Shown here one piece after another: positions 19,964-30,700 of a stretch of DNA of 64,000 bases; the stretch's first letter is position 1; each line of letters starts with the position of its first letter. Origin of the DNA: Cymbomonas tetramitiformis (taxonomy: Eukaryota; Chlorophyta; Pyramimonadophyceae; Pyramimonadales; Pyramimonadaceae); the NCBI GenBank assembly GCA_001247695.2, contig LGRX02027617.1:1-64000 (forward strand). Direction: 5' to 3'. The translations under genes were made by a program, and so were the position numbers. The notes under the pieces are model-generated. The model was not told the origin of the DNA and made no database searches. It was given only the letters and a program-made list of their open reading frames with translations.

Positions 19964-22585
19964 TTGCGGCTGCGAGTCATGGGCACCGCGCGTTGCTATT
20001 GCTCGGTTGTGGCAATGTTCATTTGCGTTGTTCTGCCTGCGCTGATCCCGCTGGTTTACGTATTTTGGGCTGGTGCTCCGGACGCCTTCGACCACATCGA
20101 CATTTGCAAGTGCCCTTCGCTCTTTTCGCCGCTCCGCACGTTCTGCCGTTACGTCATCCCTCCATTTCCGCCACAACACCCAAACGTGCTACCGCGCATC
20201 ATCTTTTCTCTGGCTTTCAGAAGTATGGCTACATCTACACGAGCTCGTAAACGCCTATTGAAGGACTCCGACTTGGACGCCTCTATACGGCTTATAGATG
20301 CGGTTCGGGACACCCCAACCGCTAGCACCCCGCCTGTGGTGCCCCCTAATCCTTCCAGCAACTCCGACGCCGCTGTCGCGTTGCGGAAGCATCTCGTTGA
20401 CCAACACGCTGCGGTCGACGTGGTCTACAAGGGGAGACTACATCGGGCTTGGGCCAAGGGTATCCGCGAGGATATCCTTGGTTCCAAGAAACATCATTAT
20501 CGTGGTACCGACGACACCGACCGCCTCTCCGAGTTGGTGGTGCAGCTTCGGACCGAGTTTGAGTCCGCTGGGCTGGACTTGGCCCCCTTTGACCTCGACG
20601 ACCCCACCTCTTTGGTTGTCGAGAAGGTTAATGGACTACTCTATGACGTCTTGGCCCTCGTCGTGGAGCGCAACTCTGTGGCCGACACCTGGCTTCGTGG
20701 TACGGACTCTTCGGCTGACCGAGATGGACGTCGTGCCCTCATCGACATCATCAAGGGGAGCGTGCCGACAGTCCTTCGCGAGAGCCACCAGCAGGAGCAT
20801 GCGGCGCTTCGTTATCCCGCAGGCGTTGACCCGCAGCCGATCTTGGCTCGTGAGCAACGTCTGGTGCGGGATAACCGCGCTCCTGACTGGCAGCCCACCG
20901 ACGAGACCCGTAAGTTGTCCCTCTACAACCGCCTCGACCCCGTGTTCTACGCGGCGGTGAAGGTGCGGTACCCGCTTGCGGGTGACCTTAGCGGGGTCAC
21001 TCTCCGCTCGCTCCAGGCGCTCGTCGTGGCCATCTTTCAGGCCTGGGCGCAGTCGGATGATGGGGCGGCAGTGCGTGAGAAGCAGACACTGGGGGCGGGC
21101 GGTAAGCCCTCCGCCCTTATCACGTCTTCTGAGTACGCGGTCCTTCTCGACGAGATCGCCGCCTTGAAGGCGCTTGTGCAGGGCAATCGTGCGGGCGCGG
21201 CTCAGCGACAGCAGCAGCCGCAGCCGCGCGGTAAGCAGCATCCGCGAGGCCATCGAGTGGGTGTACACCCGGCACCGTCTGTGGGGTTCGACAGGGACAG
21301 CATGAAGGCCAAGCCCCTTTGCCACCGTTGCCGCAAGGCGGGCAAAGGGGACGCCTATCACGCGTACCGCGACTGCCCTCTTGGTGGGCGCCAGCATTCG
21401 TCGGCCACGGCAGCGGCCTTCTGCATTCCTATTGAGGAGGAGGATGCGGAGGGTCTTCACACCCTGGCACTTGTGCAGGTTTTCCAGGAGGCTGCGGATG
21501 ATGGACCGGAGGCCTTCGCCCGTGCGGCTTCGGCTTATGGTCCCCCCGCTGTGCTTTCCGCGGGCGGGATTGGCGGCATCGACGTGTCGGCCTACGGGTT
21601 CAGCGTACCGCCTCCGCCTTCTGGCGGGACCGACGACGAGGACATCTTGCGGCGGCTTGATGCCCTCACCTCTGAGGTTCAGGCCGCCCAAGAGCAGGTA
21701 CATTACACTCACGCATCCTTTGTTCCTGGGAGTGCGGTTGAGGAGCATGCATCGGCTCTGGTGTGTGGCCCTGCCGCTGCGGCGGGGATCACACCGGAGG
21801 GGCAGGTTCCGGCAGGTGGTGCGGCGGCATCGGCATCCGCCGTGCCGGCCCCTGCTATGCCTGTTTCGCAGGTAGAGGATGTACAGCCCGCGCCAGTTCA
21901 ATCGGCGCGGGTGACCACCACGGAGGCGACGCACGGTGAGTTCGGAGGCTTCGTGCAGACGGTGAATCACGCCGCTGTCCACCCGTCTGACCTGACAGGC
22001 TACGACACCGACGACTACGAGGACTTTGCCGACGGCAGCTTCCGGCTGAAGCCGCGGGGCTCGCCTCCGTCGGCCAATCATGTTTCCGGGCCACCCGTGG
22101 GCGAGCAGAGGACCTACGGTTGTGGGAAGCCGCCATGGGGCTTCCCTGCCACGGTTGGTCCGTGGGGCATTCCTTTCCTCCTTTCCCTCGTTCTTTGCAT
22201 CTCGATCATGGGAGTGGCAGCCGTGCCCGACGCTCGGTCGGCTACGGAGATGCCTTCGCCTGGTGGTGATCTCGATTGGGAGGCTCCGTCATTTTTCTCT
22301 ACGAATGATTTTCTTGATCCGGTGATGACGGCTCAGGGTCTCCTATTGCCTGACGATGTGCCACAGCTTCAGCCGCCCGAGCCTCCTGACACTTTGAGCT
22401 TTTTAGCATTTCAGGATTTGGCTCAAGCGGATTTGGGTATTGACATGGCATTCTACTACGGCGTGGCCTTACATGAGAGCGGTCCTCTTGATGCGGGGCA
22501 CTATTATGGAGCTGGTTACTTTACTTCCTACTATGGGATGGACTTCCGTGAGGCTACCGCTGACTACTTTGGTGCTGTCGATTGA
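19964..22585 (+). CDS. Gag with zinc knuckle and C-terminal membrane segment (element 1)
   Basis: An 873-codon open frame. A conserved internal Met at 20224 (MATSTRARKRLL) may be the real start, as its equivalent exists in element 2. Residues of about 110-400 form the Gag-like core (LYDVLALV, DGRRALIDIIKG, RLDPVFYAAVKVRYP). The knuckle CHRCRKAGKGDAYHAYRDC (about 21320) has spacing C-x2-C-x9-H-x4-C, wider than usual and shared with element 2. A long acidic Ala/Pro region follows. Then comes a hydrophobic stretch, FLLSLVLCISIMGVAAV (about 22170), and a 110-residue acidic, Tyr-rich tail (YYGAGYFTSYYGMDF). No protease or polymerase is present. Confidence 0.85.
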   Translation: MRLRVMGTARCYCSVVAMFICVVLPALIPLVYVFWAGAPDAFDHIDICKCPSLFSPLRTFCRYVIPPFPPQHPNVLPRIIFSLAFRSMATSTRARKRLLKDSDLDASIRLIDAVRDTPTASTPPVVPPNPSSNSDAAVALRKHLVDQHAAVDVVYKGRLHRAWAKGIREDILGSKKHHYRGTDDTDRLSELVVQLRTEFESAGLDLAPFDLDDPTSLVVEKVNGLLYDVLALVVERNSVADTWLRGTDSSADRDGRRALIDIIKGSVPTVLRESHQQEHAALRYPAGVDPQPILAREQRLVRDNRAPDWQPTDETRKLSLYNRLDPVFYAAVKVRYPLAGDLSGVTLRSLQALVVAIFQAWAQSDDGAAVREKQTLGAGGKPSALITSSEYAVLLDEIAALKALVQGNRAGAAQRQQQPQPRGKQHPRGHRVGVHPAPSVGFDRDSMKAKPLCHRCRKAGKGDAYHAYRDCPLGGRQHSSATAAAFCIPIEEEDAEGLHTLALVQVFQEAADDGPEAFARAASAYGPPAVLSAGGIGGIDVSAYGFSVPPPPSGGTDDEDILRRLDALTSEVQAAQEQVHYTHASFVPGSAVEEHASALVCGPAAAAGITPEGQVPAGGAAASASAVPAPAMPVSQVEDVQPAPVQSARVTTTEATHGEFGGFVQTVNHAAVHPSDLTGYDTDDYEDFADGSFRLKPRGSPPSANHVSGPPVGEQRTYGCGKPPWGFPATVGPWGIPFLLSLVLCISIMGVAAVPDARSATEMPSPGGDLDWEAPSFFSTNDFLDPVMTAQGLLLPDDVPQLQPPEPPDTLSFLAFQDLAQADLGIDMAFYYGVALHESGPLDAGHYYGAGYFTSYYGMDFREATADYFGAVD

Positions 22586-22881
22586 CTTCTTACTCACTCT
22601 GGAGGCACACCAACATGGTGGTGTGCAGAACTCCTGTGACCTCAAAGACTTCTTCAATCTGGTTTATGTTTTGCTTTGACACCTTTATAATCTTCAAACT
22701 GACTTGCTAGCACGGTTCTTTTCACTTGTTTAGCGGTGCCTTAATTGCCCGTATGCTTTTGTTCACGTGCTACCTAGAGGTTTCCAATTTGTGTATCAGA
22801 ATAGCACAGTTGGATTGGCAGTTAGACTTGTCACCTAGCTCCTGCCCTAACACTAACAGCCTTACATTTTCTGACTCTCCT

Positions 22882-22913
22882 AGCCAGTCACCACCCACAG
22901 TGCTGGGGTGGTG
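22882..22913 (+). promoter_or_regulatory. Hairpin abutting the 3' LTR of element 1
   Basis: CCACCCACAGTGCTGGGGTGGTG folds on itself through CCACCC/GGGGTGG and ends exactly at TGCTGAAA of the LTR. The place is that of the polypurine tract. The same design recurs in three other elements of the window. Confidence 0.7.
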
Positions 22914-23168
22914 TGCTGAAATCTGTATAGGCAGCCCTGACTGGGAGTCCCGGTGCAGGCCCCTATGACAGATTCCTAGGACCAACACTGGACTACTGAC
23001 TGATCTGTAGGTTCGTACTGTGACACACGCTGTGTCACAGGTAGGCTAGACACCGAGACCGTCCGAGACCGTTCCGGGTATATCTAGCTTAGGGTTTATT
23101 TATCTTATACAGTTTATCCACACGAGTACGGGAGTTTCTGATATCTAGTGTACTTGGATATTCCGGTA
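22914..23168 (+). repeat. 3' LTR of element 1
   Basis: Identical to the 5' LTR over 254 of 255 positions by eye. Confidence 0.95.
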
Positions 23169-23173
23169 AAATG

Positions 23174-23458
23174 CTACCTGGGGACGACTTTCTGATTTAA
23201 AAAAAAAAAATCGACATTCAGCCCCCTCGGCATAACCCCTTAAAAATGGGCATTTGTGCTTGACGCGTGGTCGGCGTGGCAGGCTTGGTCAGGCATGACT
23301 CGACCCCCCCCCTTGTGCGATTTGACTTTATAGTCGTCATTGGTATACATCCTGCATATTATGATTTCGTGGCAGCCGCATGTAAGCAAGATCCGTGTGG
23401 GTAGGGGGTACATTTTCGAAATGTGTGTTCGAAATCGCAAAAAAGTGCCCCTTAATTT
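23174..23458. other. Spacer with homopolymer runs
   Basis: Contains A12 and C9-type runs. No gene seen. Continues into the following open frame without an obvious promoter. Confidence 0.4.
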
Positions 23459-25809
23459 ATGAGCATGACTATACCTGGAGGGAAGCACCACATTGATAAC
23501 ATACCCGAGGTTGTCCGGGAACGTTTGCCACAAGCAAGGCCTGACAACGATTTCGCTGAAAGTGTGATAGGCCAGACCAAGCGCGCCCATGAGAAGATGA
23601 GGGGTGCAAAGATGAGAACTATATCGACCGTGGTGTGCTCTCGAATTCTAAAGAAGGCTATTCCTGAAACCATGACGAAGCTGGCCGGGATGAAGCACGT
23701 GTCGTTCTACGCAATGCGAAAGTATAGAGAAAATCGGGTAATGCAAACGCGGAAGGCAGTGGCTTTAGCACGAGCAGAGAGCAACATCGAGCACGAGCAA
23801 AAGCGAATCGAAAAGACCACGAAGAGGCGGGACCGGGCCCAGGAGGAACTATCATACTATGCTGGCATGGATCGGTGCAATACTCTCGAGGACACTGTGA
23901 TACTCCGGGCTGGTCCAAGTCGCTTCAGCCAGAATTCGAAACGGTCGGACCGCCTGCAAGACCAGCTGAAGCGGTTGCACGTGGTGGAAAAGTTGCCCGT
24001 GAAAGAAGTTAGGTGGGCGACTTCTAAGACCAAGTGCTTACCTTCACAGAGCCGTGCAGACCTCTTCTCGAAGTTGCGGAATATCATTTCCGGCCGAACA
24101 TCAGCAACGGCGTCAGTGCCAGCCCCGGCATCAGCGTCGACACCGTCCCCGGATCAGCGTCAGCGCAAGCTCGGGCATCGGCGTCAGCACCGGCCTGAGC
24201 GTCCGCGTCAGCACCGGCATCAGCACCGGCATCAGCACCGGCTTCGGCGTCGGCACCAGGATCAGCGTCAGCACCGGCATCGGCCTCAGCGTCAACACCG
24301 GCATCAGCGTCACCACAACCGTTCTAAGACCAAGTGCTTACCTTCACAGAGCCATGCAGACCTCTTCTCGAAGTTGCGGAATATCATTTCCGGCCGAACA
24401 TCAGCAACGGCGTCAGTGCCAGCCCCGGCATCAGCGTCGACACCGTCCCCGGATCAGCGTCAGCGCAAGCTCAGGCATCGGCGTCAGCACCGGCCTGAGC
24501 GTCCGCGTCAGCACCGGCATCAGCACCGGCATCAGCACCGGCTTCGGCGTCGGCACCAGGATCAGCGTCAGCACCGGCATCGGCCTCAGCGTCAACACCG
24601 GCATCAGCGTCACCATAACCGTTCTAAGACCAAGTGCTTACCTTCACAGAGCCATGCAGACCTCTTCTCGAAGTTGCGGAATATCATTTCCGGCCGAACA
24701 TCAGCAACGGCGTCAGTGTCAGCCCCGGCATCAGCGTCGACACCGTCCCCGGATCAGCGTCAGCGCAAGCTCGGGCATCGGCGTCAGCACCGGCCTGAGC
24801 GTCCGCGTCAGCACCGGCATCAGCACCGGCTTAGGCGTCGGCACCAGGATCAGCGTCAGCACCGGCATCGCGGCCTCAGCGTCAGCACCGGCATCAGCGT
24901 CACCACAAACTGTGAGCACATCCCAACCGATATCCCAACCGTCAGGGGAACACGTAGCACCTACGACGCCGGCATCGCCTGCAAAAGCCACCGCCGGCAG
25001 CGCCCACCCTTCAATCGTAACTCGACCACCGATTATAACACGACCTGCCACAACTGTGCCATTGAGCTCAGTTATTCAAGTGACATGCGCAAACATGGTG
25101 GACGTGGAGGCTGAGCTCGCAAGGATGAAGACACGTAAGGAACAAGATAAATTTCTCCGGCGGGAACAAATAAAACGTTACAACAAGGATCATGCCGCTT
25201 TTCAACAGCGGGTGACCAAAGAAGATGCCTCGCACTTCCGAGTTTCCGGTCTGAAAGTGGAGCAGCTGAAGGACATGCTACGCGAATGCATCGACATATG
25301 CACTACAGTGAGAATGACCGCAGAGCAACAGCGGAGCAATATCAGAATCAGTGGAAACAACATCTTGAACTCCTTGCACATACACAACGACTCCACGTTT
25401 TGCAACAGAGCAAAGAAGAACACTGAAGTGCCAACAAGACCAATATGCCCGCCTAGTGGAAGCGACGAACACCCTATGTGCCAAGGAGCAGAACACGAAG
25501 ATGGCGCACGAGGCTACTTTACGGTCTGCTCATTGGGATGTCTTGGAAGTGTTCAATGACGAGGACCGAGCTAGAGGACCACAACTGAACGAGAAACTGC
25601 AGGTGCTACGAGAGCAGTTTGGACTGGAGCCCACTTTCAACTATGGCATGCGCGGAATGGTTGTAGATTGTTTCTACCTGAGCTGGTTGCAGTGCATGGG
25701 AAAGCTGCCATCTTTATCCATGGCTGAAATCGCAAAATCCCCACCTCAAGCCTTCAGAGAGGCAAACCGAGAACTGCGCGGGGGTTGTGGCACGTGCACT
25801 TCGCGATGA
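23459..25809 (+). CDS. Unrecognised ORF interrupted by a 300-bp tandem repeat
   Basis: The first part (about 190 residues from 23459) is charged and helical (DNDFAESVIGQTKRAHEKM, then coiled coil RKAVALARAESNIEHEQKRIEK). The repeat array is open in two frames. After it the frame starting at 24054 carries another helical segment (VDVEAELARMKTRKEQDKF, VEQLKDMLRECIDICT) to 25559. A third frame (25456-25809) has ALQLNEKLQVL-like sequence and ends at TGA. This looks like one protein broken by frame changes. The first segment faintly recalls transposases of protists, but no catalytic motif is visible and I assign no function. Confidence 0.45.
24021..24915. repeat. 300-bp tandem repeat, three copies, with inner GGCATCAGCACC minisatellite
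   Basis: TTCTAAGACCAAGTGCTTACC starts copies at about 24024, 24323 and 24623. Copies differ by single bases, and the last is shortened. Inside each, short CAGCACCGG/CATCAGCG motifs repeat. Since 300 is a multiple of three, any frame open in one copy stays open in all, which explains the overlapping long ORFs here on both strands. Confidence 0.95.
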
Positions 25810-26862
25810 ATCGGAAAAAGGTCGAGCGCTTCTTGAAATGCTCGCCCTATCGACTTCTGAGAGGGAAGCACTGATCCAACCGAGAGTTAAACGACCTGGC
25901 ACTTACCAAATGGCGACGTGATTCTCACACTTTGTGTGGAAATGAGGCGGGTTGTGGTGGTTTTGAATGCGGACTCCGAGAAGAAAAACGCACCGGTGGT
26001 TTTGTATCTGCCTTGGCCGCTCCCGAACCGCCGTGGAACTGCGTATGCACTCAGCAGCCCGAGGTTATACTCGTGGCAAAGTTTTTTGAAGTGCGTGGCT
26101 CGACCTCTTCTTAAAGAGTTCCAACCACAAGCCTATCATCTTGAAATATACGGGAAACTTTCAGAAGGTGGGAACGTCCGAGCATTACGAAGCCGTTGTG
26201 GAGATTCCCAATGCAAAGAGGCCAACACGAGAACCGAGGGACCCTCATTCGAAAGCGCGATGACCTCCCAAGTGACATTAGTAGTATGAGCAAGAGAATG
26301 AAAAGAGCCGCCAACATGGTAGAAGCATCTAGACAAGCGAGCTGAATGCGCCTATGGATCTGATCAGTGCGCGAGCAACGAGTGGGAGTGACACTTACAA
26401 CTTGTGTAAATTAGAAGACCGTTCTGAAAGTGCCAAAAGTGGTTGTGTGTGAATGACAAATCGCCTTCAAATAGCAGGCCACCAAGTAGTCTCCGGGAAA
26501 ACATCATTAAAGTTAGTAAACACTAAACGAGAATACCAGTAACGAGTAAGCAGAAAATACGAACCGCCTGCGTAAATCTATATTGAGAGTCTCAAGTCTG
26601 AGAATTCTATTGTTGCTTTGTGGTTTTGTTGAACCCCATCCTGATCCTCGAACCTGTTGAAGTGATCGTCTAAAGATCGGGTCAGTTTCGACAACCCGCA
26701 GATGAAAATTCTTTTAGGATATCGAACGGTCAATATCGATCTCCCTTGCCCATCTCCAAAGTAGCGTGCCATGCTTCCTCTCGGTTTTCAGTGGGACGTG
26801 CCGTCACAGGTGTCTCCAGCTTAAATATGGCATTGTGCACTAATCATATAATAGTGAAAATT
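25810..26862. other. Gene-free stretch
   Basis: Short open frames only, without recognisable motifs. Possibly a decayed extension of the preceding ORF. Confidence 0.4.
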
Positions 26863-26940
26863 GTTGGGTTAGTGTAGTGGTCATCACGTTCGCTTTAGAT
26901 AACTCGCGAAAGGTCACCGGATCGAAACCGGTGCTCAATA
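26863..26940 (+). tRNA. tRNA-Val-like gene with an enlarged anticodon loop
   Basis: A cloverleaf can be drawn. The acceptor GTTGGGT pairs with GCTCAAT (three G-T wobbles). The D-arm region, TAGTGTAGTGGTCATCAC, fits an A box. The anticodon stem is TTCGC/GCGAA and the T-arm ACCGG/CCGGT; GGATCGAAACC fits the B box. Most of it matches eukaryotic tRNA-Val(AAC), but the loop TTTAGATAACTC has 12 bases instead of 7. A canonical 5-base intron after position 37 would leave anticodon TAG; an insertion 5' of the loop would leave AAC. TTTT follows 11 bases downstream. It may be a tRNA gene, a pseudogene or a SINE head. Confidence 0.6.
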
Positions 26941-27118
26941 ATTATAATCAGTTTTGAATCGAAAGCTTGTTTTGTTATAGACTATTATGAAATAAAAAAG
27001 GATTTTAAAATTACACGACACTAGAGTTAAGAGTACGAAAATAGTGTCACAGCAAATCGCGTGATCAATGCACAATGGGCTTGGCATGAAATCAGAAATG
27101 AAGAAATGAATTAAAAAG

Positions 27119-27229
27119 CCGGTTCGCCGGCTGTGTCTCATCGAACCTGTGATTCCGTCACATGACAGTCGCGATGACTCTGTCATGTTCCGTGAACCTC
27201 CAGCGCGCCTACCTTTACCCTTTGAGAAA
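27119..27229. mobile_element. Orphan terminus of the MULE-like fold-back element
   Basis: About 100 bp closely matches the right end of the 34138-36035 element (GTGTCTCATCGAACCTGTG, then CTACCTTTACCC). Only one end is present here. It lies about 500 bp upstream of the kinase gene. Confidence 0.75.
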
Positions 27230-27749
27230 CTTCAAATAGTGTTAGTTCCAGTCTTCCGGATCCATTGGATTCATCAGCGGTTATCGATCGAAAGTACATC
27301 GATCCACGGAAGGAGACCTTTCTCCAGCCACATGTTCACGCTGTTCCTTCTCTCCCATGTGTGTGTGTCTCTTTCAAAAAATATATTTCTGTGATTCGCC
27401 TATTGTGTGTCCCCACTCCAGTACTTAGTCCACGTGGCGAGAAGCTAGCCATGGCATGCTTGTTTGGCTAATAAGAATAAGTACAAGTGTCATTCGCCTC
27501 GTCGCTTCCCAAGTCGTCAAGCGTCAGAAATCTCCTTGCTTCGTGTCCCGCACTACCGAAACACTCGACTGTGATGACTGTTGAATGTTTCACTCAGACT
27601 CGACTGAATGCTATACCTTTCCCGACGAGAGTCCCTTCCTCGTGTGCAACTGGAAGACCAAGAGATAGCATAAGCTAATAAAACGCTACTCGCGACGATG
27701 CGCATACGGACCCAAGCGATGCATATATTTCGGTAACTCACTGTTTGCA
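27230..27749. other. Upstream region of the kinase gene
   Basis: No core promoter element is certain. GCATATATTTCGG at about 27721-27733, some 20 bases before the ATG, is TATA-like but very close to the start codon. Confidence 0.3.
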
Positions 27750-30700
27750 ATGAGAAGTCGGGCTTTGGCCTCGCCGCTCTGCCGCTGGTTCAATATTTCT
27801 GGAACTCCCCAAAGTTTTGCGCTTGGTCAGACCCGCACCTCAAGCACTAGATATTATTCAGACGCTTTCACTAAGTGGCCCTTGCCGAGCGCCGGCCGTC
27901 AGGCATACCGAGAAGTAGGCAGAGCTTCCATATTGCCTCACACGGCAAAAGTATTTGTTTATGGTTCGTCTGCTGCTTGCCTCGGTGGAATTTCAATATG
28001 TGCTTACTCTTTTGCGACCAAGTATTTGTTAGAGGGAGTGGAAGAAGACTCTGCTGCCCTTCCCAACGATCACAACACTAAGAAAAAGGTAAGACATATT
28101 TCTCTCCCTAAAACTGGCTCAAGCCCGCAATACCTCCTAATACGTTCGGCCCAGGAACTTTCGCCAGGCAAGCCGCCTTCACATGGCCGATAGTTTATTT
28201 GTGGGTTTCTTGAAAACGGCAAAGCTAAGTGGGGACCTCATGAATGCGAACGTCCGAACTGCCATGACGAGAACAAACATTGAAGGGGCCCTGTAACTAT
28301 GTGCATTTGTTGTGATTCTATGTCCGCTGGAAGTGAAACAGGTAACCTGCGGTAAACAGTGAGCAATACACACGCGACGATAGTTCTCGTTAATTATACA
28401 TACTACCGGGAAAAAATAATACAAACGCGCAGGAAATGATACAGCCGTTGGTTGTTTCTGACTCGGAGGGACACTGTCGCAGGAAGACTACGCGATCATA
28501 CCTGCCCAACCTCACGTCCTTTGGAGATGTTGGCTGGCGGTTCAGCGTATATTTGAACTCACTTGCCTGTTCTCTCCTCTCCTTCTATCCGCCCCTCAAG
28601 TGTATTTCCTGCAAAACTGGTTCCCAACTTTGTCGCAGCTATGGTACCAGTATGGGATATGGGCTGTAGAAACCAGTGGACCAACCTTCGTCAAGCTTGC
28701 ACAATGGGCGAGCTCACGGCCCGATCTGTTCTCGCCCGCATTCTGTCAGAATTTCTCCATTCTACAAGACAATGCTCGGCAGCACTCCTGGGCGGTGACC
28801 GACCAAACGCTCTCAGACGCTTTCGGCACCAATTGGAGAGAGCACCTCGCCCTCGAGAAAGAGCCAGTGGGGTCAGGGTGCATCGCTCAAGTGCATCGTG
28901 GTACGTTCTTTCCGCGTTAACGCGACTTGCGCGTGCATATTTCGTTCCCAGTGTCGTCCACGTGCGTGCGCGATCGTATTTTGTTCCCAGTTTAATCACT
29001 CTCCTCGGTGAAGTTGCTTGCATTAGCATCACTTACGACCAGCGCATCCAAAGCGCCCGCCTTTTGGAGCGGGCAACTTTGCCTTCTTTTCCTCGTGCGA
29101 CGAATATTCGTGCGGCCCTTACGATAACGTGCATAACTTGCCGACTTGACGCTTCAGAAGTGTAATAAAAATACCTTTTCCACGTCCGACCACAAAAGTT
29201 GACGTTGTGCCATCGGCATACCTTGAAACGCCCGCTGCGTTCTGCCCTCCCCCCCCCTTCAAACATCCCGAGGCAGTGAAGCGGGCTTCCTGTTCAAAGC
29301 CCGCCAGTTTCCCTAACACTCAACCACCGACGTGACCACTCCATCACTCTCGCCTTCCCTGGCCGATCTGTGTTATTTGAACACTGCTGAGTCAAGTCCA
29401 TCTCTGTCGCCTCCTCTGCACTCTCCGATCCGTGTCGCTTGAGAACTGCCGTGTCAAGTCCAACCTCCTCGTCTCCCCTCCTTTGTCCACTTCGTGATAC
29501 TCGAGCAGCACGGTGTCCATTCCGTCTCGCTCGCCTCCCCTGTAGTCTCCACTCCTTGTCACTTGAGTACCGCCAGGTCCAGTCCATCGTGCTTGTCTCT
29601 TCTGCCCGGTCCGATCCATGGCCCTTTCCTCTGCGCTCTCTACTCCTTGTCACTTGAGTACCGCCAGGTCCAGTCCATCGTGCTTGTCTCTTCTGCCCGC
29701 TCCGATTCATGATCCTTTCTTCTGCGCTCTCTACTCCTTGTCACTTGAGTACCGCCATATCCAGTTCATCTCGCGTGCCTCCTCTATCCAGTTCGGTCGT
29801 GAACCCTCCAGCATCGCCGTGTTCAGTCCGTCTCCCTTGTCTCTTCTCTCTCTCCGATATACATCACCTGTGCACACCGCTGTTTAATGTCCCTCTTCCT
29901 CCTCCTCTTTTTAGTGTGTGTCGATCTCGCAGGCACTCTCGTCGCTTAACCCCCCACACGGATTGGACGCCGGCAGGGCTCCTGAGCGTGCCGTTTGTCT
30001 GACTCCATTTCGCATATAGTTGCACAGTTCCACAGCACTCTATCCGCAACGTGGAGGACTGCGCGAACTAGCGATTCTTTCAATGTTAGGCCGGCCGTTG
30101 CTCCAAGAGGGGCGCGCTTGTAGTTCCTGTCGGGCTGTTTCAATCCTTGATTTCGATCGACGGCGATAGACGGCGTGGTACTACAACCATGAAAGCTAGA
30201 GTGCTTCACAAGCGATGGACCTCAAGCATCGTCGGTGCCCAAGTGCCGATGGCTCACACGGCCAATCAGCAAAGCACTGGGCAGGGTTCCTGGTGCGAAC
30301 CAAGTATAAGGCTAAGTGTTATCGGTCCCCGCTGTCAAAACACACAGGGACGCTGTCGGTGGAGGGCAAGCAGGAGTCTGTGGCAGTGAAAGTGCTGCAC
30401 CCAGGGGTGGAGAATAAGGTGGCGGTGGACATGAGCATCATGCTTGCGGTGGGCAGCTTCGTCGAGAACACCCTCGGCTTGAAATACCTCTCCGTTCGAG
30501 ACTACGTGGAGTCCTTCGCAACAGTGATGGCGCAACAGCTCGATCTCCGCATCGAGGCACGCAACCTCGACATCCTGCATTACAACTTCCGCGACCCGCG
30601 CAGCTCCATTGTCGTGCCGCGGCCCTTCGAAGGGTTTGTCACGGACCGTGTGCTGGTAGAGCAATTCATCGACGGTGTGCCCATTCTCAAATGGAGCGCC

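Larger units (their letters stand above)
19572..23168 (+). mobile_element. Recent gag-only LTR retrotransposon (element 1), intact
   Basis: The two 255-bp LTRs are identical except for the penultimate base (CA against TA). The 5-bp target duplication AAATG is perfect (19567-19571, 23169-23173). One uninterrupted gag ORF fills the interior, with no pol. TGGCCCCATCC five bases after the 5' LTR is a primer-site candidate, and a hairpin touches the 3' LTR. The near-identity of the LTRs implies very recent movement, so the family was mobilised in trans not long ago. Confidence 0.95.

Noticed and set aside
20636..22081. 481-codon minus-strand ORF
   Set aside because: Antisense shadow of the element 1 gag; Arg-rich and not conserved as a frame in element 2.
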